Positions 1-6,659 of a DNA stretch of 64,000 nt are shown one piece after another (the first letter of the stretch is position 1; every line of letters begins with the position of its first letter). Location of the stretch: contig CAZLQD010000046.1 of the NCBI GenBank assembly GCA_964561605.1, positions 154,326 to 218,325 on the forward strand. The letters are read 5' to 3'. The position numbers and the translations under genes were made by a program. Source of the stretch: JALUZX01 sp964561605 (GTDB lineage: Bacteria; Planctomycetota; UBA1135; JALUZX01). Under the pieces are notes generated by a model. It worked only from the letters and a program-made list of their open reading frames with translations. It made no database searches and was not told the origin of the DNA.

Positions 1-2
1 CC

Positions 3-1223
3 GCCCTGGCCGCGGGCCTGGTCTTCGCCACCCTCTACGCCCCGAGCCAGGCCGTCCTCTGGATCGGAGCGCACCTGGGTGTCCAGTCGGTCACTTTCGC
101 CCTGGCCTCCCTCCTCTTCTGGATCGCCTTCCTGGAGAGGGGGGGATGGTTCCGGTGGGCAGGATCCCTGGTCTTCGGGGTCCTGGCCATGTGCTTCAAG
201 GAGAGCGGGGTCAACCTCCTCCCCTTCATGCTCGTGGTCTACCTCCGCTTCAAGGGACCCCGCGCCCTCCTTCGCCCGCGCAACTGGCTCCCCTGGATCC
301 CCCTGGTCCTCTTCGCCGCCTACGTCACCTGGCACGCCGTGACCGTTCCGGGGGGAATCGGCCTGGAGGTGAGGATGTCGGGCCCTCTGGTCCTCCTGGA
401 CCGGCTCCTGCGCTCCATCGGCCACATGCCCATTCCCTTGAACTTCCGCCGCCACAGGGCGGGCCTCCAGGTGATCGGCCTGGTCTTTCCCCTCCTTCCC
501 TTCCTGGGGGCCCTGCTCGCCGCACGGGCCCGGGCCGGCAAAGGACCCCTGCCCCCGGCGGCGGGCTACGCCGCCGCCGCCGTGGCCGTGGGCCTCCTCC
601 TGGCGGGCCACGCCGCCGTCCTTCCCGTGGAGGGAGAGGCCACGGGGGAACGGGACTACTACGACGCCGCCCCGGGTTTCGCCCTCATGCTGGCAGTCCT
701 CTTCTCACAGGCCCGCATCCTCCTGGCCGGGAAGGGAAAGGTCCTTCGCTCCCTTCCCTGGATCGGACTGCTCGCCTGGTGCGGAATCAACGTCCTCTCC
801 CTGCACAAGGTGGAAGCCTGGAAGTACGACGCCCCCTCCCGCCACGTGGAAAGGCTCGTCCGGGCCACGGGGAGGCTCCTGGAGAAGGCCCCCCGGGGAA
901 AGACCCTCTTCTTCCTGGATCCCCCCATGCGCGACGTGAGGGACTTCGAGAGGATCCTGGAGATCTACTACGGCGCCGATCCCGGAAGAATCCGCCAGAT
1001 TTGGTACGATCCACGTGGAGAGAGACTCCGCCGCAGGATCCGTGAGGAGAAGGACCTGGTGTGCCTCAGGTGGAGGGAATCGCCCCCAGCCTGGATCCCC
1101 TTCGAGCCGGGCGGGTGGAAGTGGCTGGAGAAGTGGAAACCCTTCTGGTGGCCCTCCCCCCTGGACGACCCGCACCTCTCCCACAAGATCCGGTGCCTGG
1201 AATACCACCTTCCGGGAGGCTGA
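3..1223 (+). CDS. Multi-pass membrane GT-C-like glycosyltransferase, 5' end missing
   Basis: The reading frame is open from base 3 to the TGA at 1223, so the true start lies before the window. The visible part has several hydrophobic helices (about 60-130, 190-250, 290-340, 470-530, 560-620) and a soluble C-terminus rich in Trp, Arg and Lys. A KESGVNLLP segment next to a helix resembles the KE..v.lP motif of polyprenol-sugar-dependent GT-C enzymes (PMT/TMTC type), which transfer sugars on the outer face of the cytoplasmic membrane. The catalytic N-terminal loop that would confirm this is outside the window, so the assignment to GT-C is tentative. It converges on the minus-strand chemotaxis block with only 18 bases between the stops. 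Confidence 0.55.
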   Translation, partial: ALAAGLVFATLYAPSQAVLWIGAHLGVQSVTFALASLLFWIAFLERGGWFRWAGSLVFGVLAMCFKESGVNLLPFMLVVYLRFKGPRALLRPRNWLPWIPLVLFAAYVTWHAVTVPGGIGLEVRMSGPLVLLDRLLRSIGHMPIPLNFRRHRAGLQVIGLVFPLLPFLGALLAARARAGKGPLPPAAGYAAAAVAVGLLLAGHAAVLPVEGEATGERDYYDAAPGFALMLAVLFSQARILLAGKGKVLRSLPWIGLLAWCGINVLSLHKVEAWKYDAPSRHVERLVRATGRLLEKAPRGKTLFFLDPPMRDVRDFERILEIYYGADPGRIRQIWYDPRGERLRRRIREEKDLVCLRWRESPPAWIPFEPGGWKWLEKWKPFWWPSPLDDPHLSHKIRCLEYHLPGG

Positions 1224-1241
1224 GCCCCTCCCGGCCCACCT

Positions 1242-2276
1242 CTACTCGGCCGGGACCTCCACGGATTCCTCCTGGGCCTGGAGGATCTTCCAGACCTTCC
1301 TCAGGAGGTCGTCGGCCTTGCATGGGAGCCCCAGGATCTGGTCCGCCCCGGCCTTGAAGGCCAGGAGGACGTTCCGCTTCGTGGGCCATCCCAGGGCCGC
1401 CAGGATGGGAACGCCGGGCTCGGCCTTCTTGAGCCTCCGGCACCATTGAAGGTATTTCTCCTCCTCGTCGGGAATCTCCAGGAGGACGATGCAATCCTTG
1501 AGGGTCGCCGGGTTGGGGACCTCGCCGGGAGGACGGACGTCCACCTGGAGGCCCACCTTCTCCCCGGCGTCCCTTGCCAGCTTCCCCAGGGCACCGGTGA
1601 CACCGAAGACCACCAGGTTCCCCTCGAGTCTCTCCGGGAGAGCCTCCTTCTCCTTCTCTCCCCCCTCCTCCTCTCCGCTCAGGGGGGCTCCGTTCAACTC
1701 CTCTGCGAAGGAGGCCGGGAGGAGGAGGAATCCCTCCCCCTCGGGAAAATCCCCCACCTTGATCTCGATCCCGAGGGCGTAGATCTCACCTCCCGGAAAT
1801 ACATCTTCGTCCTCCTTACCCGGCTCGAGCTCGGTGGTCTTCACGAGCCGGAAGGAGACCGCCTTGGGCAGGTTCTTCCTCAGGATCTCGTCCACCACGG
1901 AGAAAAGGATGTTCCCCACTTCCCCGAAGGCTTCCCGGTCCTCGTCGTCGTACTCCTTCTGTTCCCGCCTCTCCTTGACCATCTCGCTGGCCACCATCCT
2001 GAGGAGGCAGGCCAGGGTGGCCGCATCCGGGAGGTTCACCAGGAAGGAGATGTGGCCTTCGTATTCCTTGGAGAGCTGGCCCACCAGGACCGGCCAGGTC
2101 TCCTGGAGGGAGTCCCGGAACTCCGCAGACGAAGCGATCCCCCCTTCCCGGGCCTTCAAGGAGACGGGGCGTTCCACGAGGGCGACGAGATTCTCCTCCA
2201 TGGAAGCAAGGGCGTCCTGGAGGACGCTCTTGACCTTCCTGTCGCCCTTGGTCTCCTTGAACCGGATCGTCTTCAT
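1242..2276 (-). CDS. CheC/CheX-like phosphatase domain fused to a degenerate receiver domain
   Basis: 344 residues. Residues 1-195 look like a CheC/CheX/FliY domain: the segment FGEVGNILFSVVDEILRKNL carries the family's E-x-x-N signature (Glu119, Asn122), the residues that dephosphorylate CheY-P in that family. An acidic Glu/Lys linker (196-220) leads to a receiver-like alpha/beta domain (221-335). In that domain the phospho-acceptor Asp appears replaced (VLLEIPDEEE) and the usual Lys-Pro is LPC, so it is probably not phosphorylated. It is the last gene of the sigma-cheD-HDOD-cheY-cheX series, 27 bases after cheX. A role in ending CheY-type signals is inferred from family and context. There are no flagellar genes here, so the output may be something other than flagella. 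Confidence 0.7.
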   Translation of the reverse strand: MKTIRFKETKGDRKVKSVLQDALASMEENLVALVERPVSLKAREGGIASSAEFRDSLQETWPVLVGQLSKEYEGHISFLVNLPDAATLACLLRMVASEMVKERREQKEYDDEDREAFGEVGNILFSVVDEILRKNLPKAVSFRLVKTTELEPGKEDEDVFPGGEIYALGIEIKVGDFPEGEGFLLLPASFAEELNGAPLSGEEEGGEKEKEALPERLEGNLVVFGVTGALGKLARDAGEKVGLQVDVRPPGEVPNPATLKDCIVLLEIPDEEEKYLQWCRRLKKAEPGVPILAALGWPTKRNVLLAFKAGADQILGLPCKADDLLRKVWKILQAQEESVEVPAE

Positions 2277-2303
2277 CGGCCTTCTTGCTTGCTCCCCCGC
2301 CGT

Positions 2304-2816
2304 CTATCCATTCTCGATAGGGTTCTCGCCGAGCCGGATTTCCACTCTCAGCCGCTCCCCGTCCTCGTTGACGAAATCCACGGCCGCCCCTTCAACCAGG
2401 TTCCGGCTGAAACGGGCCTCGAGTTCCTTGCCGGCCATGACCACGGGAACGGAGATCTCCATTTCCCAGCCCTCATCGGACCAGAGGACCTTTACGTTCC
2501 CGGCGATCATGTTGGTGAGTTCCCCCATGGCGTCGGAGATCTCCGACTTGTCCTGGATCTCCTCCTCCTCCATCCCCAGCATGTTGGCCGTGATCTTCCT
2601 GGCCAGGTCCATGCCGACGGAGGTCACGAAGATGCCGTTCTCCGTCCCCGTGAAACCCAAGGTGGAGACCACGTCGCCGGCGAGGGAAGTCCCTTCGGGT
2701 TGGGTCGGTTCGGAAGGGGACATGTCCATGAAGACCATGGTCTCCATCACGTCCTTGACCGCCGAGATCAGGAAGTCGGCGCTCTTCTGGTAGATCCGGG
2801 GCAATACCTTCTCCAT
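2304..2816 (-). CDS. cheX: CheX-family CheY-P phosphatase
   Basis: 170 residues, the usual length for CheX. The signature helix SDAMGELTNMIAGNVK gives Glu99 and Asn102 (E-x-x-N), the catalytic pair that positions water for CheY-P hydrolysis in CheX/CheC/FliY. The flanking VVSTLGFTG and GMDLARKITANML segments fit the family's beta-alpha layout. The start ATG follows a GAGGAGAG ribosome site. It sits 20 bases after cheY and 27 bases before a second CheC-like gene. Two phosphatase-type proteins next to one CheY suggest tight signal shut-off, which is inference. Confidence 0.85.
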   Translation of the reverse strand: MEKVLPRIYQKSADFLISAVKDVMETMVFMDMSPSEPTQPEGTSLAGDVVSTLGFTGTENGIFVTSVGMDLARKITANMLGMEEEEIQDKSEISDAMGELTNMIAGNVKVLWSDEGWEMEISVPVVMAGKELEARFSRNLVEGAAVDFVNEDGERLRVEIRLGENPIENG

Positions 2817-2836
2817 GGTCTCTCTCCTCAGTACAC

Positions 2837-3208
2837 TCAGTGCAGGAAGGGGCCTACGACTTCCTGGATCTTCTCGGGGGTGAAGGGCTTCTTGATGTAC
2901 CCGTTGGCGCCCTTGGAGAGAGCCTGGGCGATGAAATCCTCGCCCCCCTCGGTGGTGATCATCACGATGGGCGGCTTGTCGCCGAGTTCCTGCCGGACCT
3001 TCTCGACGAACTCCAGGCCGTTCATGTTGGGCATGTTGACGTCCGAGAGAATCAGGTCCACTTCACCCTGCTTGAGGGCCTCCATCCCCTGGACGCCGTC
3101 CCCCGCCTCCTTCACCTCGGCGACGGAGATTCCCGCCTGGCGGAGGCTCCTCATGACGATCTTCCGCATCGTCGTGGAATCGTCCACGATCAAAACCTTG
3201 TAGCCCAT
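2837..3208 (-). CDS. cheY: CheY-like single-domain response regulator
   Basis: 123 residues, a stand-alone receiver. All key positions are present: acidic pocket Asp9/Asp10 (LIVDDS), phospho-acceptor Asp56 (LSDVNMP), switch Thr85/86 (IVMITTEGGE) and Lys107 (IKKPF). The ATG follows AGGGGAGCAGAGG. The gene is in the same run as cheD, an HDOD protein and two CheC/CheX-type phosphatases, so it is most likely their substrate. No histidine kinase CheA lies in the window. The PAS kinase at 40630 is distant, and a link to it would be speculation. Confidence 0.92.
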   Translation of the reverse strand: MGYKVLIVDDSTTMRKIVMRSLRQAGISVAEVKEAGDGVQGMEALKQGEVDLILSDVNMPNMNGLEFVEKVRQELGDKPPIVMITTEGGEDFIAQALSKGANGYIKKPFTPEKIQEVVGPFLH

Positions 3209-3226
3209 TCCTCTGCTCCCCTTTCC

Positions 3227-4087
3227 TCAGCCCGCAATCTCGTTCCTTGCCATGAAAATCAGGTCCTGGTGCTTCTTGAACTCCTCGACCAACTCGATCT
3301 TCACAAGGGAAAGATCGTTTGCGTCGAGTCCGAGGATCTCCAGCGATCTCTTGTGGAACCTGTAGTACAACCCGTCGATCCCCGTGCCGATCCCCAGGTC
3401 CATGGCGAGACAATCCGCCACGTGGACCAGGGCGGTCAGCTCCCCGTCCTTGTCGATGTCCGTCGGGGAATGGTGATTCCTGATCGCGTTGGTCATGATT
3501 TCCGGGAGGTTCCAGTTCTCGGCGACGATCCCGCCGGCCTCGGCGTGATCCATTCCGAGGACCTCCCTCTCGACGAGGGTGAAATCCCTCGGGTTCTCCT
3601 CCAGGGAACGGCGGATCCGCTCCACCCGGTCGGGAATGAATTCCGCCATGGCGATCTTCCCGATGTTGTGGAGAACCCCGGCGGTGAAGGCCACGTTCCG
3701 CATGGAACTCCTCGCCCTGACGGCCAGCTTCTGGCACGCCATGCCGCAGGCCACGGAGTGCTTCCAGAGCTCCCCCTCCTCGAGGAAATACCCCTCGTCC
3801 TTTCCGTGGTAGTAGGCCGCCACGCAGGTGGAGATGGCCAGATTCACGAGGGTCCGCGTCCCCAGGTAGGCCACGGCCTCGCCGGGAGTACGGATCTCCC
3901 TGGAGAGTCCGTAGAGGCTGGAGTTGCACAGCCTGAGCACCTTCCCCGTGAGGACGGGGTCCGTGCTGGCCGTGGCCACGAGCTCGTCGGTGGAGAACTC
4001 GGGGTCCGCCACGATCTCCATGATCCGGACGGCCACACCGGGGATCGGCGGAAGCTGGTCCAGCACTTCTTGGATCTTTTCCCGCAT
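3227..4087 (-). CDS. HDOD-domain signalling protein
   Basis: 286 residues from the ATG at 4087, chosen because an upstream ATG in the same frame would overlap the whole cheD end; the chosen start is 2 bases after the cheD stop. An HDOD core fills most of the protein: LPPIPGVAVRIMEIV at the N-terminus, TDPVLTGKVLRLCNSSLYG, and a LHNIGK where HD hydrolases have HD, so phosphodiesterase metal ligation is incomplete, as is typical for HDOD. Such proteins occur beside chemotaxis and c-di-GMP circuits, as scaffolds or regulators. Here it lies between CheD and CheY, downstream of a probable c-di-GMP riboswitch. Its exact partner cannot be told from sequence. Confidence 0.85.
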   Translation of the reverse strand: MREKIQEVLDQLPPIPGVAVRIMEIVADPEFSTDELVATASTDPVLTGKVLRLCNSSLYGLSREIRTPGEAVAYLGTRTLVNLAISTCVAAYYHGKDEGYFLEEGELWKHSVACGMACQKLAVRARSSMRNVAFTAGVLHNIGKIAMAEFIPDRVERIRRSLEENPRDFTLVEREVLGMDHAEAGGIVAENWNLPEIMTNAIRNHHSPTDIDKDGELTALVHVADCLAMDLGIGTGIDGLYYRFHKRSLEILGLDANDLSLVKIELVEEFKKHQDLIFMARNEIAG

Positions 4088-4089
4088 GC

Positions 4090-4617
4090 TCAAAGCACCC
4101 GCTCCCCGCCCCCCGGGCTCTTGACGACCACCCTCCCGTCGTCGACTGAGAGGAAAACGGACCTTTCCTTCCTTCCCCCCGTATCTTCTTTTTCCACGTT
4201 GATTCCGCTCTTCCAGAACAACTTCCTGGCCAGCAGGACGTTCCGCTTCCCCACGTTGAAGGCCCCGTCGCAATCGATGGTGTAGGCTCCGCCTACGAGG
4301 TAGCACTTGAGGCGCCTCTTCTTCCCGCCCCTGGAATAAAACTCCTGGAAGAAACGCGGAAGTCCAGTATCCCCGAACATGGCCGGGGTGGATTCCGCCT
4401 TCTGGGGGTCGATCTTGGATTCAGGCAACATGTAATGGATCATGCCGGCGACCTTGACTTCGGGATCGTATAGGCAGACCGCGACACACGACCCCAGCGA
4501 GAAGGCCGCAAGGGTCTTCCCTGGCTCGTCCGTTACCCGGTATCTGCATATCTCGACGACGACGAGATCGGTCCCGCAACGAAGACCCGCCGCCGCCGAA
4601 AGTTCACTTCCCGCCAT
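4090..4617 (-). CDS. cheD: CheD-family chemoreceptor glutamine deamidase-like protein
   Basis: 175 residues. The hallmark LGSCVAVCLYD supplies the catalytic Cys44, and GMIHYMLP gives His61. The C-terminal EDTGG and RSV.L segments also match CheD. In Thermotoga CheD the third catalytic residue is a Thr six positions before the Cys; here that position is Ala38 (AFSLGSC), with a Thr three residues earlier. The deamidase activity may therefore be altered or use another residue. CheD also binds CheC/CheX in Bacillus-type systems, and two such proteins are encoded just downstream. The stop is 2 bases before the HDOD start, so the genes are probably co-translated. The 162 bases upstream to the sigma gene hold no gene that I can see. 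Confidence 0.85.
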   Translation of the reverse strand: MAGSELSAAAGLRCGTDLVVVEICRYRVTDEPGKTLAAFSLGSCVAVCLYDPEVKVAGMIHYMLPESKIDPQKAESTPAMFGDTGLPRFFQEFYSRGGKKRRLKCYLVGGAYTIDCDGAFNVGKRNVLLARKLFWKSGINVEKEDTGGRKERSVFLSVDDGRVVVKSPGGGERVL

Positions 4618-4779
4618 CGCGCACCTGTGGAAGATTCCAGGATTCCTCGGCCCCTGGGGGCCCCATGGGTTTTCGACAAGGGCCAGGCTCCGGCTTGAGG
4701 AGCCGGGCGTCCCGAAGGCCGGGAAGGATGGGACTCCGCTCCGGCCCGCGGAGCTCCCCGGCCGGACCGCCCCCGCCCC

Positions 4780-5742
4780 TCAAGAAACGAGCTTCTGCTG
4801 GAGCTTTTCCAGGTGCATCTTGAGGCGTTGCATGATGTTGGAATGAATCTGGCAGACCCGGGACTCGGTCAGTTCGAGGATGTCCCCGATCTCCCGCATG
4901 GTGAGCCCCTCGTAGTAATACATCACGAGGATGAGTCTCTCCTTGCGGATGAGATGGCGGGTGATCAGTTCCAGGACGTCCTTCTGGTGGAGGAGATGGA
5001 GAGGATCGGGCGTCTTCTTGTCCTCGATGATGTCGACCTTTTCCATCTCCCTGTCGTCGTCGCCGTCCTCCCACTTCTCCGAAAGGGAGAAGATCGTCTT
5101 GGGGGCGGCCTCGACCATCACCGAGTTGACCTCGTCGATCTCCACGCCGAGTTTCTGGGAGAGTTCCCACGCCGTGGGCTCACGGCCCAAAGTGCTCTCA
5201 AGTTCCTGGACGGCCTTCTCCAGCTTGTGGGACTTCAGCCGCACCAGCCTGGGAACCCAGTCCTGGGCCCGCAACTCGTCCAGGATGGCCCCCCGGATCC
5301 TGGTGGTGCAGTAGGTCTTGAACTTGATGCCCCTGCTCAGGTCGAACCCCTCGATGGCGTCCATCAGGCCGAAAAGACCCGCCGAGACCAGGTCGTCCAG
5401 GTCGATGCTCTTGGGAAGGGTCTGCAGGACCCTCTCGGAGATGTAGCGCACCAGGGGGAGATAACGCTCGATCAGGACGTTCCTGAGGTTGAGGTCCTGG
5501 GTCTTCTTGTAGATCTCCCAGAGTTCCTGGTCGGTAAGCTCCCTCCTCTGGGTCTGGGGCGCCTTCCGGGGGGCGGCGGATCCCCCCCGCTTGGCGGACT
5601 TCCCCTTGCGGGCGGAGGTTTTCGTCGTCCTGCAATTCGACTTCCCCTTGGAGGTGGTCGCACAAGAAGAAGACTTCTTCCCGGAACGGGAACCGGCGGA
5701 ACGGGAACGGGACTTTCTGACGGCAACTGCGGAGTCGCTCAT
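4780..5742 (-). CDS. fliA: Sigma-28-type (FliA/WhiG) RNA polymerase sigma factor with basic N-terminal tail
   Basis: 320 residues from the ATG at 5742 (AAAGGAACAGAGAATC before it); an ATG at 5784 would add 14 residues and also has a weak ribosome site. Residues 1-70 are a low-complexity Lys/Ser/Arg-rich tail. Then follow sigma region 2 (LIERYLPLVRYISERV, IDLDDLVSAGLFGLMDAIEGFD), region 3 (DWVPRLVR, PTAWELSQKLGV) and region 4 with a helix-turn-helix (LTMREIGDILELTESRVCQI). The family directs flagellar, chemotaxis or developmental genes. It precedes the cheD-HDOD-cheY-cheX genes on the same strand and follows a probable c-di-GMP riboswitch. The symbol names the subfamily; no flagellar gene is present to prove the target. 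Confidence 0.88.
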   Translation of the reverse strand: MSDSAVAVRKSRSRSAGSRSGKKSSSCATTSKGKSNCRTTKTSARKGKSAKRGGSAAPRKAPQTQRRELTDQELWEIYKKTQDLNLRNVLIERYLPLVRYISERVLQTLPKSIDLDDLVSAGLFGLMDAIEGFDLSRGIKFKTYCTTRIRGAILDELRAQDWVPRLVRLKSHKLEKAVQELESTLGREPTAWELSQKLGVEIDEVNSVMVEAAPKTIFSLSEKWEDGDDDREMEKVDIIEDKKTPDPLHLLHQKDVLELITRHLIRKERLILVMYYYEGLTMREIGDILELTESRVCQIHSNIMQRLKMHLEKLQQKLVS

Positions 5743-5824
5743 GATTCTCTGTTCCTTTTTTTCGGACGGGGGTGTTCGCGTCATTTCCAGCCTTCATCCA
5801 TGGTCTGGAAGAGACTCAGGACTT

Positions 5825-5849
5825 CCGGGCCGCGGGGGACGCGGCCCGG
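5825..5849 (-). promoter_or_regulatory. Perfect 9-bp GC hairpin between riboswitch and sigma gene
   Basis: CCGGGCCGC at one arm and GCGGCCCGG at the other pair exactly around a 7-base loop. It sits between the riboswitch-like aptamer and the sigma start, the usual place for an expression platform. No U-run follows, so it is not a classic intrinsic terminator; it could act on translation or Rho. This is inference from position and pairing. Confidence 0.4.
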
Positions 5850-5879
5850 AGCCGGGCGCGAACCTGGCTCCGCAGCCGC

Positions 5880-5975
5880 TCCTTGCGGCAACTGGCTGCC
5901 ATGGCGGGAGGATTCCTCCCCCCGCTTTAGGCCCTACAGCTTTGCGAGACCGCCTTTCGACGGCTGTGCCTTTTT
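5880..5975 (-). ncRNA. Probable c-di-GMP-I (GEMM-I type) riboswitch aptamer
   Basis: Read on the minus strand, conserved GEMM-I blocks come in order. GGCACAG (5970-5964) is followed by a 5-bp hairpin capped by a GAAA tetraloop, CCGTC-GAAA-GGCGG. Next come CGCAAAGC (5946-5939) and GGGCCTAAAGC (5934-5924), then a GGGAGG/CCTCCC stem, and finally ATGGCAGCCAGTTGCCGC (5902-5885). The class binds cyclic di-GMP. The 5' side lacks the usual GGCAAACC internal loop, so it may be one of the variant subclasses without the standard tetraloop receptor. It lies about 100-140 bases upstream of the sigma factor and on its strand, and would place the sigma and perhaps the chemotaxis block under c-di-GMP control. 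The rest of 5785-6106 holds no gene. Confidence 0.72.
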
Positions 5976-6106
5976 CGGGAGCAATTCGTTGCTCGACAGG
6001 ACAAAGAACGATGGTCTCATCTTGCGCCCCCCTTCCCGGCCCGGGCCAGCTGTGATGGTCGGACGAACTCCGGCCGCCTTGAGCCGCCCCGGCGGCGGGG
6101 AGGGGA

Positions 6107-6619
6107 TCAATATGAAACCAGGGAAGCCACCTCTCTTCCCTCCAGTCTCTCCCGGCCCTTCAAGCCTGTGAGCTCCACCAGGAAGAGGCACCCCGCCACG
6201 ACGCCCCCGAGTTGCTCCACGAGCTTGCAGGCCGCCTCCATGGTTCCCCCCGTGGCGAGGAGGTCGTCCACCAGGACCACCTTCTCTTGGGGCTTCACGG
6301 CGTCGGCGTGCATCTCCAGGGCGTCCTTTCCGTATTCCAGGGTGTATTCGACTTGCCTGGTCTCGAAGGGAAGCTTTCCAGGTTTCCGAACCGGGATGAA
6401 TCCGAGGCCCAGCTCCAATGCAACGCCTGTTCCAAAAAGGAACCCCCGTGACTCGATTCCCGCCACCACCTGGGGCGACCATCCCGAAGCCTTTTGGGCC
6501 AGGAGGGTTACAGATTCCCTGAGGGCCGCCGGGTTTTGCAACAGGGGAGTGATGTCCCTGAAGAGAATCCCTTTTTTGGGAAAATCGGGAATGTCTCGAA
6601 TCCACGATTTGAGATCCAT
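6107..6619 (-). CDS. apt: Adenine phosphoribosyltransferase
   Basis: 170 residues, the normal length. Apt converts adenine and PRPP to AMP in the purine salvage pathway of the cytosol. The PRPP-binding loop VVLVDDLLATGGTM and the N-terminal IPDFPKKGILFRDITPLL are diagnostic, as is VAGIESRGFLFG. It lies 40 bases after argS on the same strand and upstream of the riboswitch region, so it may share a transcript with argS. Nothing odd is seen. Confidence 0.96.
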   Translation of the reverse strand: MDLKSWIRDIPDFPKKGILFRDITPLLQNPAALRESVTLLAQKASGWSPQVVAGIESRGFLFGTGVALELGLGFIPVRKPGKLPFETRQVEYTLEYGKDALEMHADAVKPQEKVVLVDDLLATGGTMEAACKLVEQLGGVVAGCLFLVELTGLKGRERLEGREVASLVSY

Positions 6620-6659
6620 TGGGCCACCTTTCTCTTTCCTGGGCCTTCCGGCCGGTCCG

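Noticed and set aside
3227..4087. HD-GYP c-di-GMP phosphodiesterase
   Set aside because: The HD pair reads HN and no GYP motif is present; the HDOD family fits better.
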